42,851 nucleotides of DNA from assembly GCA_945641355.1 (NCBI GenBank), contig CALZEQ010000027.1, positions 1-42,851 on the forward strand, written 5' to 3'. The translations under genes and the position numbers were made by a program. The notes under the pieces were generated by a model, which worked only from the letters and a program-made list of their open reading frames with translations, did no database searches and was not told where the DNA came from. Of this stretch, positions 8,855 through 17,268 are shown piece by piece (positions within the stretch are counted from its first letter, which is position 1; each line of letters begins with the position of its first letter). The DNA comes from an uncultured Mediterranea sp. GTDB taxonomy: Bacteria > Bacteroidota > Bacteroidia > Bacteroidales > Bacteroidaceae.

Positions 8855-10798
8855 ATGAAGAAATGGATGATGACAGCATGGGTATGGGTTGCAGTGTCAA
8901 CCCTCCATGCGCAAGAGACAGGGCGACTGGAACTGGCATCGCCCGACGGCACACACACCGTCAGCTTCTGGCAGGAACAGCAGACAAATGCAATCCGGAC
9001 GCTGATGTATCGGGTGGACTACCGTCAGACGGCGGTGGTGGAGCCCTCGCAAGCCGGTCTGCAGCTGGACAACCGGACGTGGGAGATGGCAATCGGTATG
9101 CGCAACCTGAAGCAACCGAAGTGCTGGATGGACAATCTGGAGGTGGACTCGGTACGCTACTTCCCGACGGTGGACAACGAGTGGCATCCACTCTATGGGG
9201 AGCGAAGTACGGTATACGACCGCTACAATGCCGCCACCATGTATCTGTCGAAGAAGGAGGGTTCGGACTATCGGCTCAATATCGAGGTTCGGGCCTACAA
9301 CGAGGGTATAGCCTTCCGCTACTATTTCCCCGAACATCCCCGGGCTGTATTCCACAAAGTGGTGGGTGACCTGACGGAGTACACCTTGCCGGCAGGCACC
9401 ATGGCATGGAGCGAACAGTGGGCGCAAGCCTTCTTCGAGCGGGTTCCTATCGGAAATCTGCAACATCCTGTGGAGCGTGCTTTGACGTTGGAACTACCGG
9501 GCGGCAAGTGGGTAGCCCTGTTGGATGCCGATGTAGACGACTGGTGCCTGACCAAACTGCAGGCTTCGGTCACGAAGGAAAATACACTGACATCGGTGAT
9601 GTACAGTCCGGTGGACATCGTTACCTACTACGCCACACCGTGGAAAATTGTGATGGCAACCGATACGCCGGGTGGATTGCTAGAGCACAATGACATCGTG
9701 CAGAACCTGAATCCTCCTTGTGAGATACCCGATGCCGTCCAGTGGGTGAAGCCGGGTACCATCATGCGCGAGACCACCATTACTACCGAAGGAGCTTTGA
9801 CCACGATTGACTTCTGTGCCACCCACCGCATCCCCTATATGTTGTTCGATTGGAAGTGGTATTTGCCTTGTACCTCGCACGACGGCGATGCCACCAAGGT
9901 GGTAGCGAAGTTAGACATGCCGCGTGTCGTGCAGTATGGTAAAGAGAAAGGGGTGGGTATCTGGGTCTATGTGAACCAACATGCCTTGATGAAGCAGGCG
10001 CGTGAACTCTTCCCCCTGCTGCGTGAATGGGGCATTGTGGGTGTAAAGTCGGGTTTCGTGCAGTATGCCAGCCACCGCTGGGCTACTTGGGTACACGATT
10101 TGGTACGTCTGGCTGCCGAGAACCACCTGCTGATGAACATACACGACGAGTTCCGTCCCTCGGGCTTCAGTCGCACCTATCCCAATCTACTGACGCAAGA
10201 GGGTATCTGTGGCAATGAGGAGTTTCCCGATGCCACGCACAATGTGACGTTGCCTTTTACCCGCATGATTAACGGGGCAGCCGACTATACCATCTGCTAT
10301 TTCGACAAGCGGTTAAAGACCACCCATGCCCATCAGCTGGCTGCGTCGATGGTTTTCTATAGTCCGTTGCAAACCATCTTCTGGTACGATCGTCCCGCCT
10401 TCTATCATGGTGAGCCGGAGATAGAGTGGTTTGAGCATTTACCCACCGTGTGGGACGATTCGCGTGTACTCGACGGAACTCCCGGGCAACACATCACCCT
10501 GGCACGTCGCAAAGGTGATGAATGGTATGTGGGCCTGATGACAGGCAATGAAGGGCGTATGGCCACACTCTCCCTCTCCTTTTTGCCGGAGGGGCAGCGT
10601 TATCTGCTCTCTGCCTATACCGATGGTGGTGATAAGGTGGCTACCGCTACGCACGTGGCCTGCACCTACGGCTGGGTGGATGCAGGTACGGTACTCCATT
10701 TCCCGCTGCAGCCCAGCGGTGGTGCAGCTCTTCGGCTCACGCCGCTCTCTCCGAAGGATGCCAAACGTTATGCTAAGTTCAGGCTTCCCAACCGATGA
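8855..10798 (+). CDS. GH97 family glycoside hydrolase (second paralogue)
   Basis: The 647-aa protein has signal peptide MKKWMMTAWVWVAVSTLHAQ and the same three-domain GH97 layout as the gene at 1445. Shared blocks include LEHND near residue 277, FRPSGFSRTYPNLLTQEG near 433 and GNEEFPDATHNVTLPF near 453. As in its paralogue, the retaining nucleophile position is glycine (G400, in KSGF), 55 residues before acid candidate E455, and D431 (HDEFRP) occupies the SusB base position 24 residues before E455. It is the last gene of the operon; its final 20 bp overlap the convergent nrdG gene. The two GH97 copies have diverged clearly in the N-terminal half, so they probably act on different terminal sugars or linkages rather than being redundant. 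Linkage specificity cannot be deduced. Confidence 0.87.
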   Translation: MKKWMMTAWVWVAVSTLHAQETGRLELASPDGTHTVSFWQEQQTNAIRTLMYRVDYRQTAVVEPSQAGLQLDNRTWEMAIGMRNLKQPKCWMDNLEVDSVRYFPTVDNEWHPLYGERSTVYDRYNAATMYLSKKEGSDYRLNIEVRAYNEGIAFRYYFPEHPRAVFHKVVGDLTEYTLPAGTMAWSEQWAQAFFERVPIGNLQHPVERALTLELPGGKWVALLDADVDDWCLTKLQASVTKENTLTSVMYSPVDIVTYYATPWKIVMATDTPGGLLEHNDIVQNLNPPCEIPDAVQWVKPGTIMRETTITTEGALTTIDFCATHRIPYMLFDWKWYLPCTSHDGDATKVVAKLDMPRVVQYGKEKGVGIWVYVNQHALMKQARELFPLLREWGIVGVKSGFVQYASHRWATWVHDLVRLAAENHLLMNIHDEFRPSGFSRTYPNLLTQEGICGNEEFPDATHNVTLPFTRMINGAADYTICYFDKRLKTTHAHQLAASMVFYSPLQTIFWYDRPAFYHGEPEIEWFEHLPTVWDDSRVLDGTPGQHITLARRKGDEWYVGLMTGNEGRMATLSLSFLPEGQRYLLSAYTDGGDKVATATHVACTYGWVDAGTVLHFPLQPSGGAALRLTPLSPKDAKRYAKFRLPNR

Positions 10799-11267
10799 CC
10801 CTGCCCTGCCTCAGTGAGGCAGGTACATCGATGAGGCGCTGGTTGCTGCTGCCCCGGAATCGGAGTGACTCGTCACGCAGCTCCCGTATGAATCTGCCGT
10901 CCACCAGTACATCGATGTAGGGAAGCAGGCTGGCCAGTTTAGGCCGCTGCATGATTCGTTCAAACGAATAGCCGGTATAGCACCAGATGCTTTTCCGGCT
11001 ATTCGTCTTGATGGCCTGTGCCAGTCGGGTGAACCCCTCCACTTGATAGAAAGGGTCTCCTCCGCTGAAGGTCACATCGGCAAAGGGATCATCTAGAATG
11101 CGGCGTACAATCTCTTCTATCTCCATCGGACGGCCGTTGTGTATGTCCCACGATGTGGGGTTGTGGCACTCCGGGCAGGCATGGCTGCAGCCGGCTGCAT
11201 AGATGGCCGTCCGCAGGCCGGGCCCGTCCACGGTGGTGTCTTCAATAATCTCCATTATCCAAAGCAT
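10779..11267 (-). CDS. nrdG: Anaerobic ribonucleotide reductase activating protein NrdG (radical SAM)
   Basis: The 162-aa protein has the radical-SAM cluster motif CX3CX2C (C27, C31, C34 in GCSHACPEC) near the N-terminus and TFSGGDP near residue 90, the SAM-binding GGE/GGD-type segment. It uses a 4Fe-4S cluster and S-adenosylmethionine to create the glycyl radical on NrdD. The size and motif spacing match NrdG, and the gene lies 22 nt downstream of nrdD on the same strand, as expected. Starts at 11267 or 11255 (MEIIEDTT) are both possible. The 3' end overlaps the convergent GH97 gene by 20 bp. Confidence 0.95.
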   Translation of the reverse strand: MLWIMEIIEDTTVDGPGLRTAIYAAGCSHACPECHNPTSWDIHNGRPMEIEEIVRRILDDPFADVTFSGGDPFYQVEGFTRLAQAIKTNSRKSIWCYTGYSFERIMQRPKLASLLPYIDVLVDGRFIRELRDESLRFRGSSNQRLIDVPASLRQGRVIGWEA

Positions 11268-11289
11268 GGCAGCAGGTGTATGTGTCGGT

Positions 11290-13503
11290 TTATTCGCCGT
11301 CGTGTACCACCCGGTCGTCCAGTTCGGCCAGTTTGGCTCGGTTCCAGCGGTCGGTGCTACCTACCAGATAGCCTGTGATGCGTTGCAGGCGGTCAATACG
11401 TGTGCTGCCACACTTCGGGCATTCCTGCAGATGCGGGGTCGCATTCTCGTAGCCGCAATCCAGGCAGCGGTTGCGGTTGTGGTTCACTGATCCGTATCCC
11501 ATGTTGTAGTAATCCATCATGTCTACCACCCGCATAATGGCCTCTGGGTTATGGGTGGCATCTCCATCCATCTCTACATAGAAGATATGTCCTCCACGTG
11601 TCAGGTCGTGGTAGGGGGCCTCCACTTCCGCCTTGTGGCGGGCACTGCATTTATAGTACACGGGCACGTGGTTGGAGTTGGTGTAATATTCGCGGTCGGT
11701 GATGCCAGGCAGCAGGCCGAACTCCTTGCGGTCGGCGCGGGTGAACTTGCCGGACAGTCCTTCAGCCGGTGTGGCCAGTATGCTGTAGTTGTGCTGATAG
11801 TGGTCGGCAAACTGGTTGGCACGGTCGCGCATGTGGGTCACGATGCGCAGACCCAGCTGCTGTGACTCTTCGTTCTCGCCGTGGTGGTATCCCGTCAGGG
11901 CTACCAGGCATTCCGCCAGTCCGATGAATCCGATACCCAGTGTACCTTGGTTGATGACGGAGGCGATGGTGTCGTTGGGTTTCAGCTTTTCGCTTCCCCT
12001 CCACAGCCCCGACATCAGTAGTGGGAATTGCTTGGCAAAGGCCGTCTTCTGGAACTCCATGCGTTCGTGCAGTTGGTGTGCCGTGATGTCCAGCAGATGG
12101 TCCAGCTTGGCAAAGAAGCGGGCGATGCGTTGTTCGCGCTCCTCGATGTCCATGCACTCGATGGCCAGACGTACGATGTTGATGGTACTGAACGACAGAT
12201 TGCCACGGCCGATGGAACTCTTAGGCCCGAAGCGGTTCTCGAAGACGCGGGTGCGGCATCCCATGGTAGCCACTTCGTGTTCATAGCGCAGGGGGTCGTC
12301 AGCCTTCCATTCGTCACTACGGTTGAAGGTGGCATCCAGGTTCAGGAAGTTGGGGAAGAATCGGCGGGCTGTCACCTGACAGGCCCGCTGGTACAGGTCG
12401 TAATTCCGGTCCGTCGGCAGGTAGTTCACGCCCCGTTTCTTTTTCCATATCTGTATGGGGAAGATGGCTGTTTCTCCTTTTCCCACCCCTTGATAGGTAC
12501 AGTCCAGCAGTTCGCGTATGATGCAGCGTCCCTCGGCGGAGGTGTCTGTACCATAGTTGATGGAACTGAATACCACCTGATTTCCTCCACGGGAATGGAT
12601 GGTGTTCATGTTGTGAATAAAGGCTTCCATGGCCTGATGTACACGTGCTATGGTTCGGTTCACGGCGTGTTGTATCAACCGCTCCTCTCCGGCCAGCCCG
12701 TCCAGCGGTCGTGTCCGATAGTCATCCATGGGCATCCTGTACAGGTGTCGGTAGTCTGTCCCGTTCAGTGCCTCCAGACTTTGCAACTCCTCTATAAAGC
12801 TGCTGCGCACGTATGGGGCCAGATAGAAGTCGAAGGCCGGTATGGCCTGTCCGCCGTGCATCTCGTTCTGTGCCGTCTCTAATGAGATGCAGCCCAGTAT
12901 GCTGGCTGTCTCTATACGCTTGGCGGGGCGTGACTCGCCGTGTCCGGCCGTGAAGCCGTGTTCCAGTATGTAGTTCAGCGGATGTTGCACGCAGGTCAGG
13001 CTCTTGGTGGGGTAGTAGTCCTTGTCGTGTATGTGCAGATAGTTTCGTTGTACGGCCTCTCGGGTTTCCTCACTCAACAGATAGTCGTCCACAAAGGGCT
13101 TGGTGGTTTCGCTGGCAAACTTCATCATCATCCCCGCCGGTGTGTCCGTGTTCATGTTGGCATTTTCGCGGGTCACGTCGTTGTTCTTGATGTTGATTAT
13201 TTCCAGAAACATGTCGCGTGTCTTGGCTTTGCGGGCTATGCTGCGCTGGTTGCGGTAGGCAATATACTTCTGAGCCACCTCTTTCCGGCTACTCTTCATC
13301 AGCTCCATTTCCACCATGTCCTGTATGGCCTCTACTGTCATCTGTGGGTCGCCTCTGAACGAGATGCGGTCCGTTATCTGTTGTATCAACTGTCTGTCTT
13401 CGCCCTTTTCGGTGTGCAACATGGCTTTACGGATGGCGGTGGTTATCTTCTCCTCGTTGAAGCCTACTACTCGTCCGTCTCGTTTAATGACTGTCTGTAT
13501 CAT
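11290..13503 (-). CDS. nrdD: Anaerobic ribonucleoside-triphosphate reductase NrdD (class III)
   Basis: The 737-aa protein starts with an ATP-cone (residues about 3-92, beginning IQTVIKRDGRVVGF), which gives allosteric control of activity. The rest is the glycyl-radical barrel. Near the C-terminus are two CXXC pairs (C680, C683, C695, C698) that bind structural zinc, followed by RITGYL with the radical glycine G711. It reduces ribonucleoside triphosphates to deoxyribonucleotides without oxygen, after activation by NrdG. It is a complete gene preceded by its own -7 element at 13548-13555, so nrdD-nrdG form a two-gene operon. Confidence 0.97.
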   Translation of the reverse strand: MIQTVIKRDGRVVGFNEEKITTAIRKAMLHTEKGEDRQLIQQITDRISFRGDPQMTVEAIQDMVEMELMKSSRKEVAQKYIAYRNQRSIARKAKTRDMFLEIINIKNNDVTRENANMNTDTPAGMMMKFASETTKPFVDDYLLSEETREAVQRNYLHIHDKDYYPTKSLTCVQHPLNYILEHGFTAGHGESRPAKRIETASILGCISLETAQNEMHGGQAIPAFDFYLAPYVRSSFIEELQSLEALNGTDYRHLYRMPMDDYRTRPLDGLAGEERLIQHAVNRTIARVHQAMEAFIHNMNTIHSRGGNQVVFSSINYGTDTSAEGRCIIRELLDCTYQGVGKGETAIFPIQIWKKKRGVNYLPTDRNYDLYQRACQVTARRFFPNFLNLDATFNRSDEWKADDPLRYEHEVATMGCRTRVFENRFGPKSSIGRGNLSFSTINIVRLAIECMDIEEREQRIARFFAKLDHLLDITAHQLHERMEFQKTAFAKQFPLLMSGLWRGSEKLKPNDTIASVINQGTLGIGFIGLAECLVALTGYHHGENEESQQLGLRIVTHMRDRANQFADHYQHNYSILATPAEGLSGKFTRADRKEFGLLPGITDREYYTNSNHVPVYYKCSARHKAEVEAPYHDLTRGGHIFYVEMDGDATHNPEAIMRVVDMMDYYNMGYGSVNHNRNRCLDCGYENATPHLQECPKCGSTRIDRLQRITGYLVGSTDRWNRAKLAELDDRVVHDGE

Positions 13504-13547
13504 GATTCTTCCGTTTTATAGTATGATTCGGTGATAAATTTGTGATG

Positions 13548-13555
13548 CAAAGATA
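13548..13555 (-). promoter_or_regulatory. Bacteroides -7 promoter element for nrdD-nrdG
   Basis: Reads TATCTTTG on the - strand, an exact TAnnTTTG. No TTTG lies 19-21 nt upstream, so only the -7 part is convincing. Predicted start of transcription is near 13541, leaving a leader of about 38 nt before the ATG at 13503. Confidence 0.6.
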
Positions 13556-13703
13556 AATGCGTTTGTTGTTTAGTTTTCTATTTTAGATAACTTTTATCAT
13601 GTTAAATATGATTAAACCGATAATAATCAACATTCTAAAACATAAAACGGGAAAACTTGTATTGGATTCTGTGTATTATAGTATTTGGTTTGGGGAAAAT
13701 AAA

Positions 13704-13748
13704 ACGGATGATACGAAAGGTGCGCATGGCAACTTCCGTATCATCCGT
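13704..13748 (-). terminator. Intrinsic terminator after the TlpA-like gene
   Basis: A 12-bp perfect inverted repeat (13704-13715 with 13737-13748, arm ACGGATGATACG) with a 21-nt loop is followed on the - strand by a T-rich tract (TTTTATTTT). It lies 29 bp beyond the stop at 13777 and separates this gene from nrdD. Confidence 0.75.
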
Positions 13749-13776
13749 ATCAGGTGAATCTCAGTGTGTCTGTTGC

Positions 13777-14874
13777 TTATTTCAGGGCTTCAGCCACCTT
13801 TTCCTGCAACTCCTCTCCGTGTAGACCACGTGCCAGGATGGTACCGTCGGCACCTATCAGAACGGTGTGAGGGATGCTGCTGACGGCATACAGCTTGGCA
13901 CCTTCGCACTCCCAATACTTCACGTCTGACATTTGCGGCCAGGTGATTCCCAATTTTTCTATTCCGTTCTTCCAGGCCTCTACGTCGCGATCCAGTGATA
14001 CACCAACGATTTCAAAGTTCTGGTTCTTGTATTTCTTGTAGGCCTCTACCAGATTCGGCATTTCGCGACGGCAGGGACCGCACCAGCTTGCCCAGAAGTC
14101 AACGAGTACCACCTTGCCTTTACCGACGTAGTCCGACAGCTTCACGGGATTTCCCTCCGGGTCCTTCATCTCGAAGTCGATGAACTGCTTGCCTACAGCG
14201 GTCTGTTTCTGGCGTTCTACGTTCTCTTTGATGCGTATGATGCCTTCGTCGTTGTCAAATGTGGCGGGCACCTGTGCCAGCAGTTTGTCCAGTTCTTCCA
14301 GCTCCATGCTATAGTAGGTTTGCTTGAGCAGCATCACACCTACAGGGTTGGTGATGTTCTGTGCCATGGCATTCTTGGTCACCTCGGTCATCTTGCCGTC
14401 CAGTTCTTCCAATTCCTTCATGGTGGCATCCTTCTGCTCCTGAGTCTGGGTAGTGTCCTGATAAGCTTTGAGGAGTTCTCTCATCTGTTGGCTCAACGGA
14501 GCAATCTGGTCTTGGTAAGCCTGGTAGGCATCGTTGCTGGGCGTACCTGCCAGATGGTCGTTTTCGCTGGTGATGCTCACGGTAATGTTTCCGTTCTCTA
14601 GGAAGAAGTCGGTGCGCAGTGCTTTCTTGCCTTCGGCGCTGTAGGTGAGGTAGCGGTACGCAGTGGTGTCCTGTACACCCTTGAAAGTAAAGGTGCCGTT
14701 GGTGATGACTGCAGAATCCAGTTTGACGAATTGGCGTGCAACATAGGTTGCCAAATACACGGTGTCACCATCAGCGGCACCTTCTACTGTTCCGGTTACT
14801 GTGTAACCCTTGTTTCCGCCTGCGCAAGCAGCCAGCAGGGCAGATGCGGCGAGCAGGTAACTCAATTTTTTCAT
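13777..14874 (-). CDS. TlpA-family thiol-disulfide oxidoreductase lipoprotein with DUF4369-like N-domain
   Basis: The 365-aa protein has a lipoprotein signal (LLAAC, lipidated C17), an N-terminal beta domain of the DUF4369 type (about 23-115), a helical linker with many Gln/Glu/Lys (about 115-225) and a C-terminal thioredoxin fold of the TlpA/AhpC-TSA type from about 228. The redox pair is C265-C268 in WCGPC, with a cis-Pro in SSIPHTVLIG. Bacteroides carry many such proteins; they reduce or isomerise disulfides of periplasmic or outer-membrane proteins. It is a single-gene unit: -7-like elements lie upstream and a terminator downstream. Confidence 0.9.
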   Translation of the reverse strand: MKKLSYLLAASALLAACAGGNKGYTVTGTVEGAADGDTVYLATYVARQFVKLDSAVITNGTFTFKGVQDTTAYRYLTYSAEGKKALRTDFFLENGNITVSITSENDHLAGTPSNDAYQAYQDQIAPLSQQMRELLKAYQDTTQTQEQKDATMKELEELDGKMTEVTKNAMAQNITNPVGVMLLKQTYYSMELEELDKLLAQVPATFDNDEGIIRIKENVERQKQTAVGKQFIDFEMKDPEGNPVKLSDYVGKGKVVLVDFWASWCGPCRREMPNLVEAYKKYKNQNFEIVGVSLDRDVEAWKNGIEKLGITWPQMSDVKYWECEGAKLYAVSSIPHTVLIGADGTILARGLHGEELQEKVAEALK

Positions 14875-14924
14875 CTGATTAATGTATTAGTTAATAGTGG
14901 ATAATGGTTCAATTTGTATGGGCG

Positions 14925-14943
14925 CAAAGGTACGACAAAGATA
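14925..14943 (-). promoter_or_regulatory. Two adjacent -7 elements upstream of the TlpA-like gene
   Basis: On the - strand TATCTTTG (14936-14943) and TACCTTTG (14925-14932) both fit TAnnTTTG and are 11 bp apart. Either could drive the gene starting at 14874; no clear TTTG is seen at the -33 distance for either. Confidence 0.5.
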
Positions 14944-14979
14944 TGAGAAATGTGCGGGAAGGGGGAGAATAAATATGAA

Positions 14980-15013
14980 AATCCTCTCCGGAGTACTGTT
15001 TCCGAAGAGGATT
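14980..15013 (-). terminator. Intrinsic terminator after rpsP
   Basis: A 13-bp inverted repeat with one mismatch (14980-14992 with 15001-15013) and an 8-nt loop, followed on the - strand by TTTTCATATTTATT. It lies 31 bp beyond the rpsP stop. Confidence 0.7.
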
Positions 15014-15044
15014 CCATAGTTTTAATCCTGTGCGTACTTCCGCC

Positions 15045-15596
15045 TTATTCAGTGGCAGCAGCCTCTTCTGCAGGAGCTTCAGCAGCTTCCTCTGCAGCTT
15101 TAGCGGCAGCTTCTTCAGCAGCCTTGGCAGCAGCTTCGGCAGCTTTCTTTTCAGCCAAAGCCTTTGCTTTCTCTTCGTTGATCTTCTTCTCGACCTCTAA
15201 GCGTGCTTTGGCCTCAGCCTGCTTGGCAGCATCTTCCTTGGCCTTCAAAGCTTGCAGACCGTTCTGCTTGTTGTTCTTCCAAGCCTCGAACTTAGCTTCA
15301 GCTTCAGCTTCGCCGAATGCGCCCTTTGCTACACCACCCAGCAGGTGCTTCTTCATGTAGACACCTTCGCGAGAGAGGATGTTGCGTACTGTGTCTGTCG
15401 GTTGTGCACCTTTCAGTACCCAGTCCAAAGCGCGGTCAAACTTCAAATCTACAGTGGCAGGATTGGTGTTCGGATTGTAAGTACCAATCTTTTCGATAAA
15501 TTTACCATCACGTGGAGCTCTTACGTCGGCAATGACAATGGAGTAAAAAGCGTAGCTCTTACGGCCATTTCTTTGCAATCTGATTTTTGTTGCCAT
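15045..15596 (-). CDS. rpsP: 30S ribosomal protein S16 with long Ala/Glu/Lys-rich tail
   Basis: The first ~85 residues are a canonical S16 (start [20 protein letters not shown], then GTYNPN and [18 protein letters not shown]), a component of the 30S body needed for subunit assembly. The whole protein is 183 aa, about twice the usual bacterial S16. The extra C-terminus is low complexity: a charged helical stretch of Glu/Lys/Ala from about 100, then Ala/Glu repeats to the end. Such tails occur in Bacteroidetes S16. The promoter is excellent (15657-15687) and a terminator follows, so rpsP is monocistronic here rather than in the rpsP-rimM-trmD-rplS operon of many other bacteria. Confidence 0.97.
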   Translation of the reverse strand: MATKIRLQRNGRKSYAFYSIVIADVRAPRDGKFIEKIGTYNPNTNPATVDLKFDRALDWVLKGAQPTDTVRNILSREGVYMKKHLLGGVAKGAFGEAEAEAKFEAWKNNKQNGLQALKAKEDAAKQAEAKARLEVEKKINEEKAKALAEKKAAEAAAKAAEEAAAKAAEEAAEAPAEEAAATE

Positions 15597-15656
15597 TTAA
15601 ATTAAATTATTTTTAGTGAATGATTTGAATAAGCTATTATCTCGTAATAGCGGCTG

Positions 15657-15687
15657 CAAAGGTACGCTTTTCCTGCTGAATAACAAA
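15657..15687 (-). promoter_or_regulatory. Consensus Bacteroides promoter for rpsP
   Basis: On the - strand, TTTG (15684-15687), a 19-nt spacer, then TACCTTTG (15657-15664). This is the full housekeeping-sigma consensus of the phylum and matches the high expression expected for a ribosomal protein. The predicted leader is about 55 nt. Confidence 0.85.
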
Positions 15688-15760
15688 CATCTTGGTAAGT
15701 TTTTCTTTCTTTGGGAGGCTATTTTCTCGTTTTCCTGTGCATGGATTCACGGTTTTTATC

Positions 15761-15768
15761 TATTTTTG
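15761..15768 (+). promoter_or_regulatory. -7 element for the NhaC-type antiporter
   Basis: TATTTTTG on the + strand fits TAnnTTTG and lies 36 bp before the chosen ATG at 15805. No good -33 TTTG is seen. Confidence 0.5.
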
Positions 15769-15804
15769 CGCCATTGCACCTAATCTATTTGAACATACGT
15801 GCCT

Positions 15805-17268
15805 ATGAAGCTACCTCATCCGCTTGTTGCTGCCATCCCTTTGGCGGTACTCATACTGTTGATACTTCTTGTCATCAGGCTGTTTCCTGATGATGCCCTT
15901 TCGGGGGCGTCGCAGGTAGCGTTGATGACTGCCACCGCTGTCTGCGTAGCCCTCTCCATGACACTTTATGGGGTGGAGTGGAGCCGTTTTGAGAAGTTAA
16001 TCAAGCAGACGGTAGGCGATGCGGCTGTCTCTATTCTCATCCTGTTGCTTATCGGGATGATGTCGTCTGCCTGGATGATCAGTGGGGTGGTGCCCACCTT
16101 GATATATTATGGAATACAATGGATGTCACCCCTCTTTTTCCTGCCCTGTGCCTGCGTGATTGCATCGGTTATCTCGTTGGTGACGGGCACCTCGTGGACC
16201 ACTATTGCTACCATCGGCATTGCGTTGATGGGCATAGGTGATGCCTTGGGGATACCTTCTGCCTACACGGCGGGTGCCGTCATCTCCGGAGCCTACTTCG
16301 GTGACAAGATGTCGCCCATGAGCGACACTACCGTGCTGGCATCGTCCGTGGCAGGTGCCGACCTCTTTGCGCACATCCGCTACATGATGTACACCACGGT
16401 GCCCAGCATCCTCATCTCGCTGTTGCTTTATCTGCTGCTGGGTTTCAGTGCCGACGGCGAGGTTGTGGAGGTGACTTCCTATCTCGAAGGCCTCTCCCGG
16501 GGGTTCCACATCTCCTTATGGACACTCCTTGTCCCGTTGTTTACCGGCTTCCTCATCTACAAGAAGACCCCGTCGCTTATCACCCTGCTGCTGTCTGCTC
16601 TGTCGGCCTGCCTCTGCGCCCTGCTGCTTCAGCCTGAGGTGCTGACACAGGTGGCCGGTGAGTCGCAGGTGTCGGCCAAGAGCCTTTTCATGGGGCTGAT
16701 GACTACGTGCTACACCCACACCGGCATCGACACCGGCTTCCCTGCCATCAACGATCTGGTGGCTACACGGGGCATGGTAGGGATGCTTGATACGATATGG
16801 CTCATCCTTTGTGCCATGTGCTTCGGGGCCTGCATGGTGGCCAGCGATATGTTGAAGAGCCTGACTCACCTGTTGCTCCGTGCCATCCGCAGCACGACTT
16901 CGCTGGTATGCTCTACAGTTGCTTCGGGCGTGTTGCTCAATCTGGTGATGGGCGACCAGTTTCTCTCCATCATCATGAATGCCTCCATGTTTCGTGAGGA
17001 GTATCATGAGCGGGGCTATCGTCCGGAGTTGCTGAGCCGTTCTACCGAAGACTCGGCTACAGTCACCTCCGTGTTGGTGCCTTGGACAGCCTGTGGCATG
17101 ACGCAGAGCACGGTACTGGGCATTCCTACGCTGGTCTATCTGCCATTCTGCTTTTTCAACCTCATCAGCCCGCTCATGAGTTGTCTGGTTGCACTTCTGG
17201 GATTTGTTCCCCAGCCCGCCGATACTTCTATTCGTTCATCAGCAACTCCACTAGAGGCTTGTCCTTGA
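15805..17268 (+). CDS. NhaC-family Na+/H+ antiporter
   Basis: The 487-aa very hydrophobic protein has about a dozen membrane segments and the NhaC-type motif GAYFGDKMSPMSDTT near residue 170, together with TGTSWTT and a late TEDSATVTSVLVPW in the second half of the inverted repeat. It would exchange Na+ for protons (or act on a related cation/organic acid) across the inner membrane. ATG 15805 is preferred to GTG 15799 two codons upstream. The last 41 bp overlap the convergent GH5 gene; no terminator is visible between them. It probably is its own transcription unit. Confidence 0.88.
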   Translation: MKLPHPLVAAIPLAVLILLILLVIRLFPDDALSGASQVALMTATAVCVALSMTLYGVEWSRFEKLIKQTVGDAAVSILILLLIGMMSSAWMISGVVPTLIYYGIQWMSPLFFLPCACVIASVISLVTGTSWTTIATIGIALMGIGDALGIPSAYTAGAVISGAYFGDKMSPMSDTTVLASSVAGADLFAHIRYMMYTTVPSILISLLLYLLLGFSADGEVVEVTSYLEGLSRGFHISLWTLLVPLFTGFLIYKKTPSLITLLLSALSACLCALLLQPEVLTQVAGESQVSAKSLFMGLMTTCYTHTGIDTGFPAINDLVATRGMVGMLDTIWLILCAMCFGACMVASDMLKSLTHLLLRAIRSTTSLVCSTVASGVLLNLVMGDQFLSIIMNASMFREEYHERGYRPELLSRSTEDSATVTSVLVPWTACGMTQSTVLGIPTLVYLPFCFFNLISPLMSCLVALLGFVPQPADTSIRSSATPLEACP

